A stretch of 64,000 nucleotides of DNA from JANLSE01 sp038214135 (GCA_038214135.1 JBBQSD010000014.1:8110-72109); one strand, 5' to 3'. Shown: positions 52,815 to 62,809, counted from the stretch's first letter. Made by a program: numbers and translations. Notes: generated by a model from the letters alone, not told the origin.

Positions 52815-54987
52815 GTTGTTTGAGGCGTATTGGTTTTGCGAGATAGGCATTTGCACCAGCTTCCAGGCAATTGGCCTCATCACCTGGCATCGCCAATGCG
52901 GTCAGGGCAATAATTGGAATATGGGATATCTGCGAATCGGCGCGAATTGCACGCATGGCTTCGAGGCCATCCATGCCAGGCATCTGCACGTCCATCAGGA
53001 TCAGATCGGGGATGTATGACTGGGCGATTTCAATGGCTTCAAATCCATTCTTTGCCACCAAAAGCCGAAAGTTTTGCATGGTTAGATAATCCGAGAAGGT
53101 ACTAATATTCATCTCGTTATCTTCGGCAATCAGTATCACCGGCATTGCAATAATCGGTGTGATCGGCATTATTGGCAGCATCGGCATCATGGAGGAGAGT
53201 TTAGCTGATGGCGCAAATGGTGCCATATGCTGTTCGATAGGCAGCGATAGCGAGGACTCGGTTATGGCATATGGCAGCGCGAGTGTGAAATGGCTACCAA
53301 CGCCGAGTTGGCTTTCGACAGAAACCATGCCACCGTGCAATTCTGCGATCTGTTTCACGAGCGCGAGGCCAAGGCCAGTTCCCTCACGCTGACGGTTGAG
53401 ATTGCTATCGATTTGCACAAACGGATGGAATAACCGCTCGATATCCATCTGATCAATACCAATCCCGGTGTCAATCACATGGAACAGGAGAAACATCGTT
53501 TGAGGGAGCAGGGCCGCTTGTTGATTATTTGGTGTGAGTGGAACGTATAATTGATCGGCCACTGTGATCTCTAGCGAGACGCTCCCGCCATCTGGGGTGA
53601 ATTTAACCGCATTGGCCAGTAAGTTAATCAATGCCTGCCGAACCCGCAACTCATCAACAACAATTTCGCTATTCTGAAGTGCTTCGGGCATGACGCTACT
53701 CAACTGAATTTGCTTGCGAACAGCTTGTTCTTTGACGAACAGGATGCTATTTTCGGAGAGATACCAGATATCAACTGGTTCTTTGCGCAGCTCAAGTTTG
53801 CCAGAGGCGATCTTCGAGAGATCAAGAATATCGTTGATCAGGCTGAGCAAATGGCGCCCACTACTCTCTATCGTCACGATTGCGTTATACTGATTGGCAT
53901 TCAGCGAACCATAGATCTGTTCTTGCAGCGATTCAGATAAGCCCAATATTGCGTTAAGGGGCGTACGAAGTTCGTGGCTCATATTCGCCAGGAATTCGTC
54001 TTTCAGGCGAGTTGCGCGAGCCAGATCCACATTTGTGATCATCAGCTGATCATTGATCATGAGTAGTTCCGCTGTTCGCTGTTCCACAATGGTTTCTAAT
54101 TTCTGATTAACCTGCTGCAATGCTAGGATGGCCCGTTGCCGCTCGATCTCGGCTCCAGCACGATTGGCAAAGATCTGCAGAATCGCCTCGGTCCGTTCGG
54201 GCGACCGCAGGTTGCCCATGTTGAGGATACACAGATTCCCAATTGCGCGGCCATTTGCATCACACAGCGCGATTCCAAGATAGCTATTGGCGCGCATTAC
54301 TGCCAGATCGGGATCATCCGGGAATATCTCCTGAATCATGTTCAGGCATACGTAACGGCCTTCCCGCAATACAATTTCGCATGGCGTCTGTAATATTGAG
54401 TAGTTTGTTTCGGGTTGCAGTGAGCCATTCGCCCAATACGCCAAACTATGCAGGGTCGTGCCAACCAACTCATTGACGAGTACATAATCGACATGCAGCG
54501 AAATCCCGATCTGTTTGACAAGCGCATGAAAGAAATCGATCCCGGTAACAGAAGCGGTTCCTTCAATCAGGCTTTGGATGGCTGCTTCAGTTTGTGTGCG
54601 TTCGGCCCGTACCTGCGATTCACGCAGTTCACGCCGCACAGCCTCTGGCAAACGCTCCAGGTTATCCTTCATCACATAATCGCAGGCACCGGCGCGCATC
54701 ATTTCTACTGCGGCTTGCTCGCCAACGGTACCAGATATGATCAGAAACGGAATATCGCGCCCACTTCGCTTTAAGATCTCTAGTGCAGTAGGTGCATTGA
54801 ACGATGGCAGATGGTAATCGGCGATAATCACATCCCAGGGATGTTGCGGCAGAGCGGCAAGCAGTGCTTGGGCCGTCTGAACACGCTCGACATGGGGGAT
54901 AAATCCGCCGCGCTGTAGTACACGAGTTACGAGGAGGGCGTCTTCCTCAGAGTCCTCAATCAACAGAACATGTAATGGTTCATCCAT
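52780..54987 (-). CDS. Hybrid histidine kinase, REC-GAF-HisKA-HATPase-REC
   Basis: 735 residues. REC1 at 5-120 (phospho-acceptor Asp57). GAF-like domain at about 140-285. Coiled coil at 290-325. HisKA with phosphorylated His338 in NMSHELRTPLNA. HATPase at 440-590 (NLLANAVKFTP, DTGIGI, GTGLGLALV). Linker rich in Met/Pro, then REC2 at about 612-735 (Asp666 in LILMDVQMPGMDG). It lacks transmembrane segments, so it is a cytosolic sensor fed by an upstream phosphorelay. The N-terminal and C-terminal receivers suggest a His-Asp-His-Asp relay with an external HPt. A 67-codon frame ends 3 bases upstream and may be its leader gene. Confidence 0.95.
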   Translation of the reverse strand: MDEPLHVLLIEDSEEDALLVTRVLQRGGFIPHVERVQTAQALLAALPQHPWDVIIADYHLPSFNAPTALEILKRSGRDIPFLIISGTVGEQAAVEMMRAGACDYVMKDNLERLPEAVRRELRESQVRAERTQTEAAIQSLIEGTASVTGIDFFHALVKQIGISLHVDYVLVNELVGTTLHSLAYWANGSLQPETNYSILQTPCEIVLREGRYVCLNMIQEIFPDDPDLAVMRANSYLGIALCDANGRAIGNLCILNMGNLRSPERTEAILQIFANRAGAEIERQRAILALQQVNQKLETIVEQRTAELLMINDQLMITNVDLARATRLKDEFLANMSHELRTPLNAILGLSESLQEQIYGSLNANQYNAIVTIESSGRHLLSLINDILDLSKIASGKLELRKEPVDIWYLSENSILFVKEQAVRKQIQLSSVMPEALQNSEIVVDELRVRQALINLLANAVKFTPDGGSVSLEITVADQLYVPLTPNNQQAALLPQTMFLLFHVIDTGIGIDQMDIERLFHPFVQIDSNLNRQREGTGLGLALVKQIAELHGGMVSVESQLGVGSHFTLALPYAITESSLSLPIEQHMAPFAPSAKLSSMMPMLPIMPITPIIAMPVILIAEDNEMNISTFSDYLTMQNFRLLVAKNGFEAIEIAQSYIPDLILMDVQMPGMDGLEAMRAIRADSQISHIPIIALTALAMPGDEANCLEAGANAYLAKPIRLKQLTELIRQLLVK

Positions 54988-54990
54988 AGT

Positions 54991-55194
54991 TCATGGCCTT
55001 TTTGGTAGCAGCTCATTGACTAATGCCCAGAATAGCCCAAGGTTGTAAATAGCCGGAAACAATGCGTGATCGCTACTGAGTGCCGTATTTATGGGCGTGA
55101 CTACCACTGCGATAGTGTTGTGTGGGGCAACGATCAGGGAGTTTCTACTATGGGTAATCTTAAAATTGTTACTCAGCTTAGTCATGTGCAGCAT
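54991..55194 (-). CDS. Possible small protein upstream of the hybrid kinase
   Basis: 67 codons from ATG 55194 (GGTGG upstream) to a stop 3 bases before the kinase start. The product (SLIVAPHNTIAVVVTPINTA, NLGLFWALVNELLP) has a beta-strand/helix pattern faintly like the C-terminal end of serine hydrolases, so it may be a remnant of a larger gene. It could be translationally coupled to the kinase. Confidence 0.35.
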   Translation of the reverse strand: MLHMTKLSNNFKITHSRNSLIVAPHNTIAVVVTPINTALSSDHALFPAIYNLGLFWALVNELLPKRP

Positions 55195-55588
55195 CGTTGT
55201 CCACCATAATCTGCGATGCTTCGTGGCTTAGCGCATGATCATATAGGGTTCCAGGATTATTATTTCTTTGCAACTATAGCATATAAACTATAGCATATAT
55301 AGGATGCAGCAGACAAGATAATAAATTGCGTCGATAGTGTATATATTATATAACCGCATAGTTGGGCGTATGCGATACGCCCGTACCCAACCATCGTGTA
55401 GCGGGCGAACACGAGGTTCGCCCGCATTGGGCAGCCAACCACATCCATTATGGGTCCAGGGCGGGGTGAGGTCGCCTGCCGTGCGCAGCGGCATACATAT
55501 TAGCTCATATGTACGCACATATCACCCTAACCCATGGTAAAATAATACTATCTCCTGGAATAAAAACGAATAGGAGCCGAAGGCGTTT
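55195..55588. other. A+T-rich intergenic region with a hairpin
   Basis: 394 bases. 55250-55370 is A+T rich (TATAGCATATA repeats near 55275-55300). A GCGGGCGAAC-ACGAG-GTTCGCCCGC hairpin lies at 55401-55425. No gene is supported; it probably holds the promoters of the kinase and the exporter. Confidence 0.55.
55401..55425. repeat. GGGCGAAC hairpin
   Basis: A perfect 10-bp stem GCGGGCGAAC/GTTCGCCCGC with loop ACGAG. Other copies are at 2824-2842, 57294-57314 and 57334-57354. Confidence 0.9.
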
Positions 55589-57211
55589 ATGGCACCTACT
55601 GAGGCCGCTGTTGAGCGGATTGATTACGCGGCGACCCTGAGCGACCGTGCCAAGCAGTTGATTATGGCAAGTGTGGTGCTTGGGCTGTTTCTCGAGGCTC
55701 TGGATCAGACGATCGTCGCAACCGCATTACCAGCCATCGTTGTCCAGTTTCAGGGTATCGATCTGCTGGCCTGGGTTTCGACTGGCTATCTGCTGGCGAG
55801 TACGGCACTGGTGCCGATCTATGGCAAGCTTTCGGATGTCCTTGGGCGGCGGGCGATCATTATGTTTGGCATCGTTGTGTTTCTGCTTGGTTCGATGCTA
55901 TGTGGTGCGGCGAGTAGTATGTTGCTGCTGGTGATCTTTCGCTGTATCCAGGGCATGGGCGCGGCAGCCATTGTCTCGACAGCGTTTGCCATTCCTGCCG
56001 ATCTCTACCCACCTGCTGAGCGAGCCAAAGCAACAGGGTTGATTGGTGCAGCGTTTGGCACGGCCAGCATTCTTGGGCCATTTGTTGGCGGGTTTCTGAC
56101 GGATAACCTCTCGTGGCGCTGGGTCTTTTTTGTGAATATTCCATTCGGCCTGATTGCACTTGGTGTCATTCTGTGGCGTATGCCACGCCTGGGCAGTGAT
56201 CGCCGTGAGCCAATCGATTGGCGCGGAACTGGCTTGCTACTGCTGGCCGTGATCCCACTCTTGCTGGCACTTTCGCTGGATAAAACGCGCTATGCCTGGG
56301 GTTCTCCGCTTATAGTAGGGCTTCTGGTTATAGGCATTGTGGCGAGTGTAGCATTGTTGTGGGCCGAACGGCGAGCGCCAGCACCAATCCTCGATCTAGC
56401 ATTATTCCGCACCCGTACATTCGCAATCACCGCATTACTGGCGTTCCTCACAGGGGGAGCATTCCTACCTGCCGTACTGTTCCTGCCATTGTTCCTCGTG
56501 AATGTCGCTGGTGTTTCAGTGACGGTTGCTGGGACAGCGCTGATTCCACAGACGCTGGCGGTGGTTGCGATGGCGATCATCAGCGGCAATATTGTCCAGC
56601 GCACCGGGCGCTATAAGCCCACAGTTGTGGTTGGCCTGGTGCTGACCACCCTTGGGTATGGCCTACTAGCCCTGATGGATGTTCACACAACCACACTGGA
56701 TGTGATTGGGCGAGTGATCGTCCTTGGCCTGGGGCTTGGCTGTGTAGTACCACTGTGGAGCCTGATTGCCCAGAACGCACTGCCCTATCGCTCGACGGGC
56801 AGCGCCTCATCGACGATCCAGTTCAGTTCACAGATGGGTGGCGTGCTTGGTACCGTGATCTTTGGGGCACTCTTCTCGGCACTGCTGCTCAGCCAGTTCA
56901 GCACACGTGTCGAGCCCATCGCATACGCACTGCCCGCCGCCCAACAACAGGAATTAAACCTAGATAAACTACGCAATGGCAGTTCTAACGCGACAGGCGC
57001 TTCATCGGAACTAACATTTCCTGCGGACATTCTGCCCGCAACTGCCGATCAGTTGCGCGCTGCCGTCCGGCTGGCGTTTGCCAATAGTGTCACAACGATC
57101 TATGCCTATGTTACTGGAGTGATGGTTCTGGGCTTCCTGATCACCCTGATGTTACCCGAGATCCCGCTACGCAGCAGTAATAGCGATGAACCGATGGCGG
57201 CTGCTCATTGA
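55589..57211 (+). CDS. MFS transporter, DHA2 (EmrB/QacA) family
   Basis: 540 residues with about 14 transmembrane helices. MFS motifs: LDQTIVATALPAIV (motif D1, the DHA2 pattern), GKLSDVLGRRAIIM (motif A between helices 2 and 3) and GAAFGTASILGPFVGG (motif C, antiporter). It is probably a proton-driven multidrug or metabolite exporter. The soluble N-terminal tail is about 25 residues; the last large loop near 445-490 is polar. An AGGAG lies upstream of the ATG at 55589. No partner membrane-fusion gene is adjacent. Confidence 0.95.
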   Translation: MAPTEAAVERIDYAATLSDRAKQLIMASVVLGLFLEALDQTIVATALPAIVVQFQGIDLLAWVSTGYLLASTALVPIYGKLSDVLGRRAIIMFGIVVFLLGSMLCGAASSMLLLVIFRCIQGMGAAAIVSTAFAIPADLYPPAERAKATGLIGAAFGTASILGPFVGGFLTDNLSWRWVFFVNIPFGLIALGVILWRMPRLGSDRREPIDWRGTGLLLLAVIPLLLALSLDKTRYAWGSPLIVGLLVIGIVASVALLWAERRAPAPILDLALFRTRTFAITALLAFLTGGAFLPAVLFLPLFLVNVAGVSVTVAGTALIPQTLAVVAMAIISGNIVQRTGRYKPTVVVGLVLTTLGYGLLALMDVHTTTLDVIGRVIVLGLGLGCVVPLWSLIAQNALPYRSTGSASSTIQFSSQMGGVLGTVIFGALFSALLLSQFSTRVEPIAYALPAAQQQELNLDKLRNGSSNATGASSELTFPADILPATADQLRAAVRLAFANSVTTIYAYVTGVMVLGFLITLMLPEIPLRSSNSDEPMAAAH

Positions 57212-57460
57212 TTTTCCTGCCCCCTTTCCCACGCCAGGGAGAGGGGGAATTGCCCATTGCGAACCCTCTGCACCCCTACCCGTTGTTCATTGAGGGCGAA
57301 CACAAGGTTCGCCCGTTGTTCATCATTGCGTTGGGGCGAACCTCGGGTTCGCCCGTCCTTGGGGTCGCCCTTCTTGGATCGACAATGCCCCTATTGCCCT
57401 ATGCTACAATAGCGTCGATTCATCCTGAACAGAACCAGCTCAATGAAGGAGAGGGTATCT
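57212..57460. other. Intergenic region with hairpins
   Basis: 249 bases holding a CCCTTTCCC/GGGAGAGGG palindrome (57219-57248) and two GGGCGAAC hairpins (57294-57314 and 57334-57354). No gene is seen. Confidence 0.7.
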
Positions 57461-58519
57461 ATGGCTACGCCACTCAAGGTTGCCGTTATTGGTGTTGGCG
57501 GAATCGCGCATACGCACATGCCAGGATGGCAGGAATCGAAACACGCCGAAGTGGTTGCTGGTGCCGATATCAACCCAACTGTGCTGCAGAACTGGGGCAA
57601 GGAATATAGCGTTACCCAGTTGTATAACACAACCGATGAACTCTTGCGAAATCCCGATATTGATATTATCGATATCTGTGTCCCAAATATGCATCACGCG
57701 CCATTGGCGATTGCGGCCCTAGCAGCGGGCAAGCATGTGATCTGTGAGAAACCACTTGCGCCAACGCCAGATGATGTTCAGAAGATGATCGCCGCCCGTG
57801 ATCGCTCGGGTAAACTGCTGATGACCGCCCAGCACTTTCGGTTTGCTGGCGTGTCGCAGGCCATGAAAAAAGAGATCGGCACTGGTGCGCTTGGCAATAT
57901 CTACCATGCGCGAAGCTGGATGCTGCGCCGCAATGCCCTGATTCCAACAGCAGGCTTTGTGCGTAAAGAACTCAGTGGTGGCGGGCCGTGTATCGATATC
58001 GGCGTGCATGTGCTCGATCTCACGCTGTGGCTGATGGGCCACCCCAAGCCAGTTGCCGTCACTGGCGTCGCACGGGCTGAACTCGCCCATCGCCCTGGGG
58101 CCTTCTCGGTCTGGCATCCGGCACCATTCCCGGCCAATTTCGATGTCGAGGATTTTGCTGCGGCATTCGTGCGCTTCGAGAATGGAGCCACACTGGTGAT
58201 CGAGGTCAGTTGGCTGCTGCACCACGATACCGATGGCGAGGATATGCAGATCTGGTTATATGGCAGCGAGGGTGGTTGCCACTGGCCGAAGGCCGAATTC
58301 CTCTCGACCAACTACGAAACCCGGCAGCTGTATAATCGCCAACTCAAGCTGACCGATGATTCCCTGGAGCCGCATGCGCTGGAATGTGTTGAATTTGCGC
58401 GGGCAGTTGCCGATGGTGCGCCATCACCGGTGCCGCCAGAACAATCGCTGATTGTGATGCAGATCCTGGATGGTATCTATCGTAGCCAACGGGCGGGCCG
58501 CGAGATCACGATTGAGTAG
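57461..58519 (+). CDS. Gfo/Idh/MocA family oxidoreductase
   Basis: 352 residues. N-terminal Rossmann domain with GVGGIA (11-16) and the signature CEKPLA containing the catalytic-type Lys97. The C-terminal beta-sheet domain carries the conserved GGGPCIDIGVHVLDL segment with the catalytic Asp-His pair. It probably oxidises or reduces a sugar or polyol with NAD(P). AAGGAGAGG precedes the ATG at 57461. A VOC gene follows 9 bases after the stop, so they are an operon, and a starch-degrading GH13 gene lies downstream. Confidence 0.93.
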   Translation: MATPLKVAVIGVGGIAHTHMPGWQESKHAEVVAGADINPTVLQNWGKEYSVTQLYNTTDELLRNPDIDIIDICVPNMHHAPLAIAALAAGKHVICEKPLAPTPDDVQKMIAARDRSGKLLMTAQHFRFAGVSQAMKKEIGTGALGNIYHARSWMLRRNALIPTAGFVRKELSGGGPCIDIGVHVLDLTLWLMGHPKPVAVTGVARAELAHRPGAFSVWHPAPFPANFDVEDFAAAFVRFENGATLVIEVSWLLHHDTDGEDMQIWLYGSEGGCHWPKAEFLSTNYETRQLYNRQLKLTDDSLEPHALECVEFARAVADGAPSPVPPEQSLIVMQILDGIYRSQRAGREITIE

Positions 58520-58528
58520 GAGAAATCC

Positions 58529-58915
58529 ATGCGCTTAGAGCATGTCGCCATTAATGTGCCCGATCCAGATGCAATGGCACACTGGTATGTCACCCATTTG
58601 GGCATGCAGATTGTGCGTCACACGCCGGTTCCCAATCGAACCCATTTTCTGGCCGATTCGGCAGGCAGTAGTGTGATCGAAATCTACCAGAACCCAGCGG
58701 CACCTGTGCCCGACTATCGTACCATTGCGCCGCTGGTATTGCACTTCGCCTTCGCCGTTAGTGATATTGAGGCCGATGCCGCGCGGCTGATCGCCGCTGG
58801 CGCAACGGCTGCCGGGCCAATCGAGACGACACCGGCTGGTGATCGGCTGGCATTTTTGCGCGATCCATGGCATGTGACGATCCAACTGGTTCAGCGGCAG
58901 GTGGCACTGTTCTAA
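58529..58915 (+). CDS. Glyoxalase/VOC family protein
   Basis: 128 residues beginning MRLEHVAINVPDPDAM (metal His5), with VLHFAFAVSD and AFLRDPWHVTIQLVQR. It is a second VOC protein, unrelated to the one at 46191 beyond the fold. AGGAG precedes the ATG. It is co-transcribed with the Gfo/Idh gene, so its substrate is probably a product of that enzyme. It is followed by an inverted heptamer-array element. Confidence 0.88.
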   Translation: MRLEHVAINVPDPDAMAHWYVTHLGMQIVRHTPVPNRTHFLADSAGSSVIEIYQNPAAPVPDYRTIAPLVLHFAFAVSDIEADAARLIAAGATAAGPIETTPAGDRLAFLRDPWHVTIQLVQRQVALF

Positions 58916-58919
58916 CAGA

Positions 58920-59008
58920 GAATTCAGGAGTCAGGAGTCAGAAGCCAGAATGGGCTGATTTCATTACTTCTATAGCCAAGCGCAAACTCCTGACTCCTGA
59001 CTCCTGAC
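58920..59008. repeat. Inverted heptamer-array element
   Basis: TTCAGGAGTCAGGAGTCAGAA (58923-58943) and CTCCTGACTCCTGACTCCTGA (58987-59007) are inverted and about 44 bases apart, filling the gap between two convergent genes. Confidence 0.9.
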
Positions 59009-59010
59009 GA

Positions 59011-60966
59011 CTAATGATTCCCCAACACCACAACCTCAGAAGCGCCAAGATCCCGAATTGCAACGAAGGCGATCCCGTCAGGTGTTCGTTGCACTGCCAC
59101 TGTTGATCCAACTGGATATGGGCCAGCATAGGCTAGATTGGCTGCCTGCGCCGTGTTGAGCAGGATGGTCATTCTGCTGCCAATCTGGTTGAGGTTTGGG
59201 TCAACAAGCACATCGGCACCACGCTGTTGGGTGCCGTGCCCATTCAGAACACAGACAATTTCATCCTCATCCAGAATCCGCGACCAAGCGATGATCTCGC
59301 CAGGCCCATACACCGCAAATGGATTGCCAAGGAATGCAATCGGGCGTACATATTGGCGGCCAACCCGCAATGCTGGGATGTGCGTTCGGAGTGCGATCAA
59401 TGCCGCGATCCGTACATAGGCCGGATGCTGGGGATCGAAGCAGTGCTGCCCAGCCGTTCCAAATGGGCCAAACCCAGGCAAATTCGGGTCGGGTGCTGGG
59501 GCTCCGCCATTCGATGCATCGGCACGTGGGTGACTCGGGCCAAACATGGCTTCGCGCAGGTAGCGATCTGAGCCTTTCCATTCTGGCAGGAATCCGTGTG
59601 CCGCTGGCTCTGGCCCGGCCAAGGCCTGCTCTGTGCCATAATAGATGCAGGGGATGCCAAGGGTAAACAGTTGCAGCGCCACGCCAGCAACCACCTGGTG
59701 ATCTGATGCAGCCTCACTTGAAAAACGCAGCTTCTCACCAAACACATGGTCGTGATCATCCAGAATAGAGACATGCCGCCGTCCGAGGTTGCGATGCGTG
59801 CCCATCACCGCTTTGCCGGGATCGAAGCCATTGAAATAGGCCGATGGATGTGCCCATCCCTTGGCAACACTATTCAGGGTCGGTCGCATTTCGCCAATAT
59901 CGAGGGCCGCATTCAGATTCATGTCGATCACATCCAGATAGCGATCTTCGGCATAATCGCCACCAGCAATCTCGCCAACCAGGAAGAAATCACGCTTGCC
60001 CAGGTTGGTCGCATATTCTTTGATCGCACCACAAAAAGTGCGGGCATCATCAAACGAAACATGCTTGAGCGTATCGATCCGAAAGCCATCACAATCCGTC
60101 AGTGCGATCCAATATTTGTAGCAGCGCGCCAGATCATTCAGGGTGTTCGGGTTTTCGAGCTGAAAATCACGCAGATCAAAAAAATCAGAGCGTTTATGTT
60201 CCGCATGCGGGTCATCAATCGAACCAGCGCCTAAATTGCCAGCACCAGCACGTGTATAATGCTCGGGATCTTGCAATTCAACAGGCCATACTGCATCATC
60301 GCGCGAATGAATCGCATCGGCGGCCAGGAGTGTTCGGTCATCATTTGCCGCATTGCGCCAGCCACCAAATGGGTAGCGGCCAGGCGTGTAGGGCGGCTGA
60401 TACCTGTTTGGCGTTGCCTGGGGGTACAGCCAGTTACTGCCCGAATGGTTGAAGATCACATCCAGAATGATCCGCAGGCCAATGGCATGTGCGGCTGTCA
60501 CAAGATCAACAAGATCGCTACGGGTGCCAAAACGCCGATCAACATCAAGGAAATCCTGAACGCCATAGCCATGATATGTGTTGAGGCGGGTGCGCTGCTT
60601 AAACACCGGCCCGATCCAGATTGTCGTTGCGCCAAGCCCTTTCAGATACTCAAGTTTTGAGATGATCCCACGAATCGTGCCACCCTGAAAGCGCTCCGCC
60701 CCCGATTGTGCCCAGCGATCCCAGCGCCACGCCTCACCATTTGGCAATGCTGGCCGTGCTGCACCAAGGTTCTGCCGATCCAGCAGCGGGCGGCTGGCTT
60801 CCTGTGCATCGCTGAACCGATCCGGCAGCAGAAAATAGAGTACTTCATCGCGCCAATCAATCGGCGATGGGAAATAATGCTGGCGTTGTGGCAACACAAA
60901 ATCATGCAAACTGCGTGGGCTATTGGCGCCATCTGGTAGCTCCAGCAGATCATCGGCAAATGTCAT
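59011..60966 (-). CDS. Glycoside hydrolase family 13 (alpha-amylase family)
   Basis: 651 residues. The (beta/alpha)8 domain shows LDVIFNHSG (169-176), the nucleophile Asp298 in DGFRIDTLKH, the acid/base Glu332 in LVGEIAG and the third acid in LDDHDH (His405, Asp406). An additional N-terminal region of about 95 residues leads in with FLLPDRFSD. The C-terminal beta domain ends at 651. No signal peptide is visible, so the enzyme is probably cytosolic, acting on oligosaccharides or sucrose-like substrates rather than on external starch. The ATG at 60966 has GGAGACG upstream. The gene is convergent with the VOC gene. Confidence 0.93.
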   Translation of the reverse strand: MTFADDLLELPDGANSPRSLHDFVLPQRQHYFPSPIDWRDEVLYFLLPDRFSDAQEASRPLLDRQNLGAARPALPNGEAWRWDRWAQSGAERFQGGTIRGIISKLEYLKGLGATTIWIGPVFKQRTRLNTYHGYGVQDFLDVDRRFGTRSDLVDLVTAAHAIGLRIILDVIFNHSGSNWLYPQATPNRYQPPYTPGRYPFGGWRNAANDDRTLLAADAIHSRDDAVWPVELQDPEHYTRAGAGNLGAGSIDDPHAEHKRSDFFDLRDFQLENPNTLNDLARCYKYWIALTDCDGFRIDTLKHVSFDDARTFCGAIKEYATNLGKRDFFLVGEIAGGDYAEDRYLDVIDMNLNAALDIGEMRPTLNSVAKGWAHPSAYFNGFDPGKAVMGTHRNLGRRHVSILDDHDHVFGEKLRFSSEAASDHQVVAGVALQLFTLGIPCIYYGTEQALAGPEPAAHGFLPEWKGSDRYLREAMFGPSHPRADASNGGAPAPDPNLPGFGPFGTAGQHCFDPQHPAYVRIAALIALRTHIPALRVGRQYVRPIAFLGNPFAVYGPGEIIAWSRILDEDEIVCVLNGHGTQQRGADVLVDPNLNQIGSRMTILLNTAQAANLAYAGPYPVGSTVAVQRTPDGIAFVAIRDLGASEVVVLGNH

Positions 60967-61291
60967 GGTATCGTCTCCTTCATCCGCGATCCGCAGGCTG
61001 AAGCCTGCGGCTATTGGAATCTTTCCATTTTAATTGGGGAGGTAGTCGCTCGTACAGATGTGGATTGCGCAAGCCATATACGTAGTCAAATATTGTAGCT
61101 GGTTATTTCGGTACTGTTGATTATCCTGCACGCATACTTATCATCCTCAGCAAACGCAGCAACACCAGAAATTCGTGCATATCCATATGAGCCCGATAGC
61201 ATTGAATTGCCGCCTCACTGATAGTACGCTATGATACCATTCTGGATGGCTACTGCATCATATCGTAGATGAAGGCGCACGAGAGGTACGT
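60967..61291. other. Divergent intergenic region with a REP hairpin
   Basis: 325 bases between the GH13 gene and a + strand SDR gene. CCGCAGGCT-GA-AGCCTGCGG lies at 60991-61010. Nothing else is supported. Confidence 0.65.
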
Positions 61292-62077
61292 ATGAACACA
61301 ACGGCACTGCTGGAACGCTTTTCCTTGGATGGCCGTGTGGCGCTGATCACGGGAGCAAGCGGCGGGATCGGTTCAGCATTGGCTCGTGGGTTGGCCGAGG
61401 CTGGTGCCCATGTGGCGATCAGTGGCCGTGATGTCGGCAAGCTACATACGCTGGCCGATGAGATTACACGCTCCAATGGTACGGCATCGTGCTTTCCCTC
61501 GGACATGGGCGAACCCGATGCACCGGCACGATTGGCTGGGGATGTGCTGACGCACTACAAACGAGTTGATATTCTGGTCAATTGTGTTGGTATGAACCGG
61601 CGCATGCCAATCGGCGAGGTTACTCCCGCTGTGTATGACACGATTATGACAACCAATCTGCGTAGTGTGTTCTTCCTAACTCAGGCGATTGCACCACACA
61701 TTGCGGCCAATGGTGGCGGGAAGATTATCAATATTGGCTCACTCACCTCCAGCCTCGCGCTTCAGCATGTGTCGATCTATGGCATGAGTAAGAGCGCACT
61801 GGCACAATTAACCAAAACGATGGCAGTTGAGTGGGCACTCGCAAATATCCAGGTCAACTGCCTGTGCCCCGGATTTATCGCCACCGAGCTGACCGCGCCG
61901 TTATGGAATGATCCAACCCGGAACCGTTGGATGCTTGATCGTATTCCCATGAAGCGAGCTGGCCAGCCTGCGGATCTTGTTGGAATGCTGCTTGTGCTGG
62001 CCTCTTCCGCCTCGGATTATATCACCGGTCAGTCGATCTACGTCGATGGCGGCTTTACTGTTGGCAGCCAGTGGTGA
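61292..62077 (+). CDS. SDR family oxidoreductase (gluconate 5-dehydrogenase-like)
   Basis: 261 residues. It opens with FSLDGRVALITGASGGIG (the pattern of gluconate/2-deoxy-gluconate dehydrogenases), SGRD with Asp at strand 2, NCVG in place of NNAG, catalytic Ser 13 residues before the Tyr of YGMSK, then NCLCPGFIATEL and TGQSIYVDGGF. NAD(P)-dependent sugar-acid interconversion is likely. AGAGGT precedes the ATG. It sits just before a degraded GNAT gene and a glycosidase, consistent with a carbohydrate setting. Confidence 0.92.
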   Translation: MNTTALLERFSLDGRVALITGASGGIGSALARGLAEAGAHVAISGRDVGKLHTLADEITRSNGTASCFPSDMGEPDAPARLAGDVLTHYKRVDILVNCVGMNRRMPIGEVTPAVYDTIMTTNLRSVFFLTQAIAPHIAANGGGKIINIGSLTSSLALQHVSIYGMSKSALAQLTKTMAVEWALANIQVNCLCPGFIATELTAPLWNDPTRNRWMLDRIPMKRAGQPADLVGMLLVLASSASDYITGQSIYVDGGFTVGSQW

Positions 62078-62200
62078 ATAGCAGCTCTCATACAATGGAT
62101 GTTTGTATGAACAACAGACATTGCCAGGGACAGCAAGAACGTTGATTTGCACCAAAAAGCTGACGGCTGAGAGCTAATAATGCTGAAGACTGAGGTACAT

Positions 62201-62809
62201 ATGGTAAATATCGTTGATCAGATGCAGGAAAACATGCTGGCCTATTTTCGCCTGTTTGATGGCCTGCCAGGAATCACATGTGTCGATGCTGATCAGGTAT
62301 TCTGGCTGATCAGTACATGTGGGGAACCAGGTAATCAGGTGTTGCGAACTCAGCTTACCAGCGAGCATCTTGATCAGCAGATTGATGCGATTCTAACGCA
62401 GATCGGCCAATATACAGATCATATTGATTGGATGGTCTTTCCTAATTGCCAACCAGCGGATCTCGGGGTACGCCTGGAAGCACGCGGAATGGTTGGCGGG
62501 CTTGCTGGAACATGGATGGCAATCGATCTGCCCGTTCAGCCAAATTCATTCCCAATACCAGCTCGCTTCCACATGCAACAGGTGCATGATTACGCTATGC
62601 TCGATACATGGAAACAGATATCGAGTGTAGGGTTTGGCACCGATGTGCAGATCCATACAGAGGCATATGCACACGGCTACACAAAGGCATGGGTTTGGTC
62701 ATCCAACATAGGCAAACGGGTGTATGAACGGGTTGGGTTCGTGGCAGCCGATTTCGGTGTTCGTGAATATCAATGGTTAGGAGTATTCAATGCTCAAGAT
62801 AAGTGCTAA
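62201..62809 (+). CDS. GNAT-like protein with internal deletion
   Basis: 202 residues. The end, GYTKAWVWSSNIGKRVYERVGFV, is a typical GNAT C-terminal strand-helix (YxRxGF), and the start of the catalytic half (VHDYAMLDTWKQISSVGFGT) is also family-like. The two are joined directly (DVQIHTEAYAHGY), so the central strand 4 and the pyrophosphate-binding loop (Q/RxxGxG/A) are absent, roughly 70 residues. It is probably a non-functional remnant. The start at 62201 has GAGGT 4 bases upstream. The glycosidase gene overlaps its last 20 bases. Confidence 0.65.
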   Translation: MVNIVDQMQENMLAYFRLFDGLPGITCVDADQVFWLISTCGEPGNQVLRTQLTSEHLDQQIDAILTQIGQYTDHIDWMVFPNCQPADLGVRLEARGMVGGLAGTWMAIDLPVQPNSFPIPARFHMQQVHDYAMLDTWKQISSVGFGTDVQIHTEAYAHGYTKAWVWSSNIGKRVYERVGFVAADFGVREYQWLGVFNAQDKC

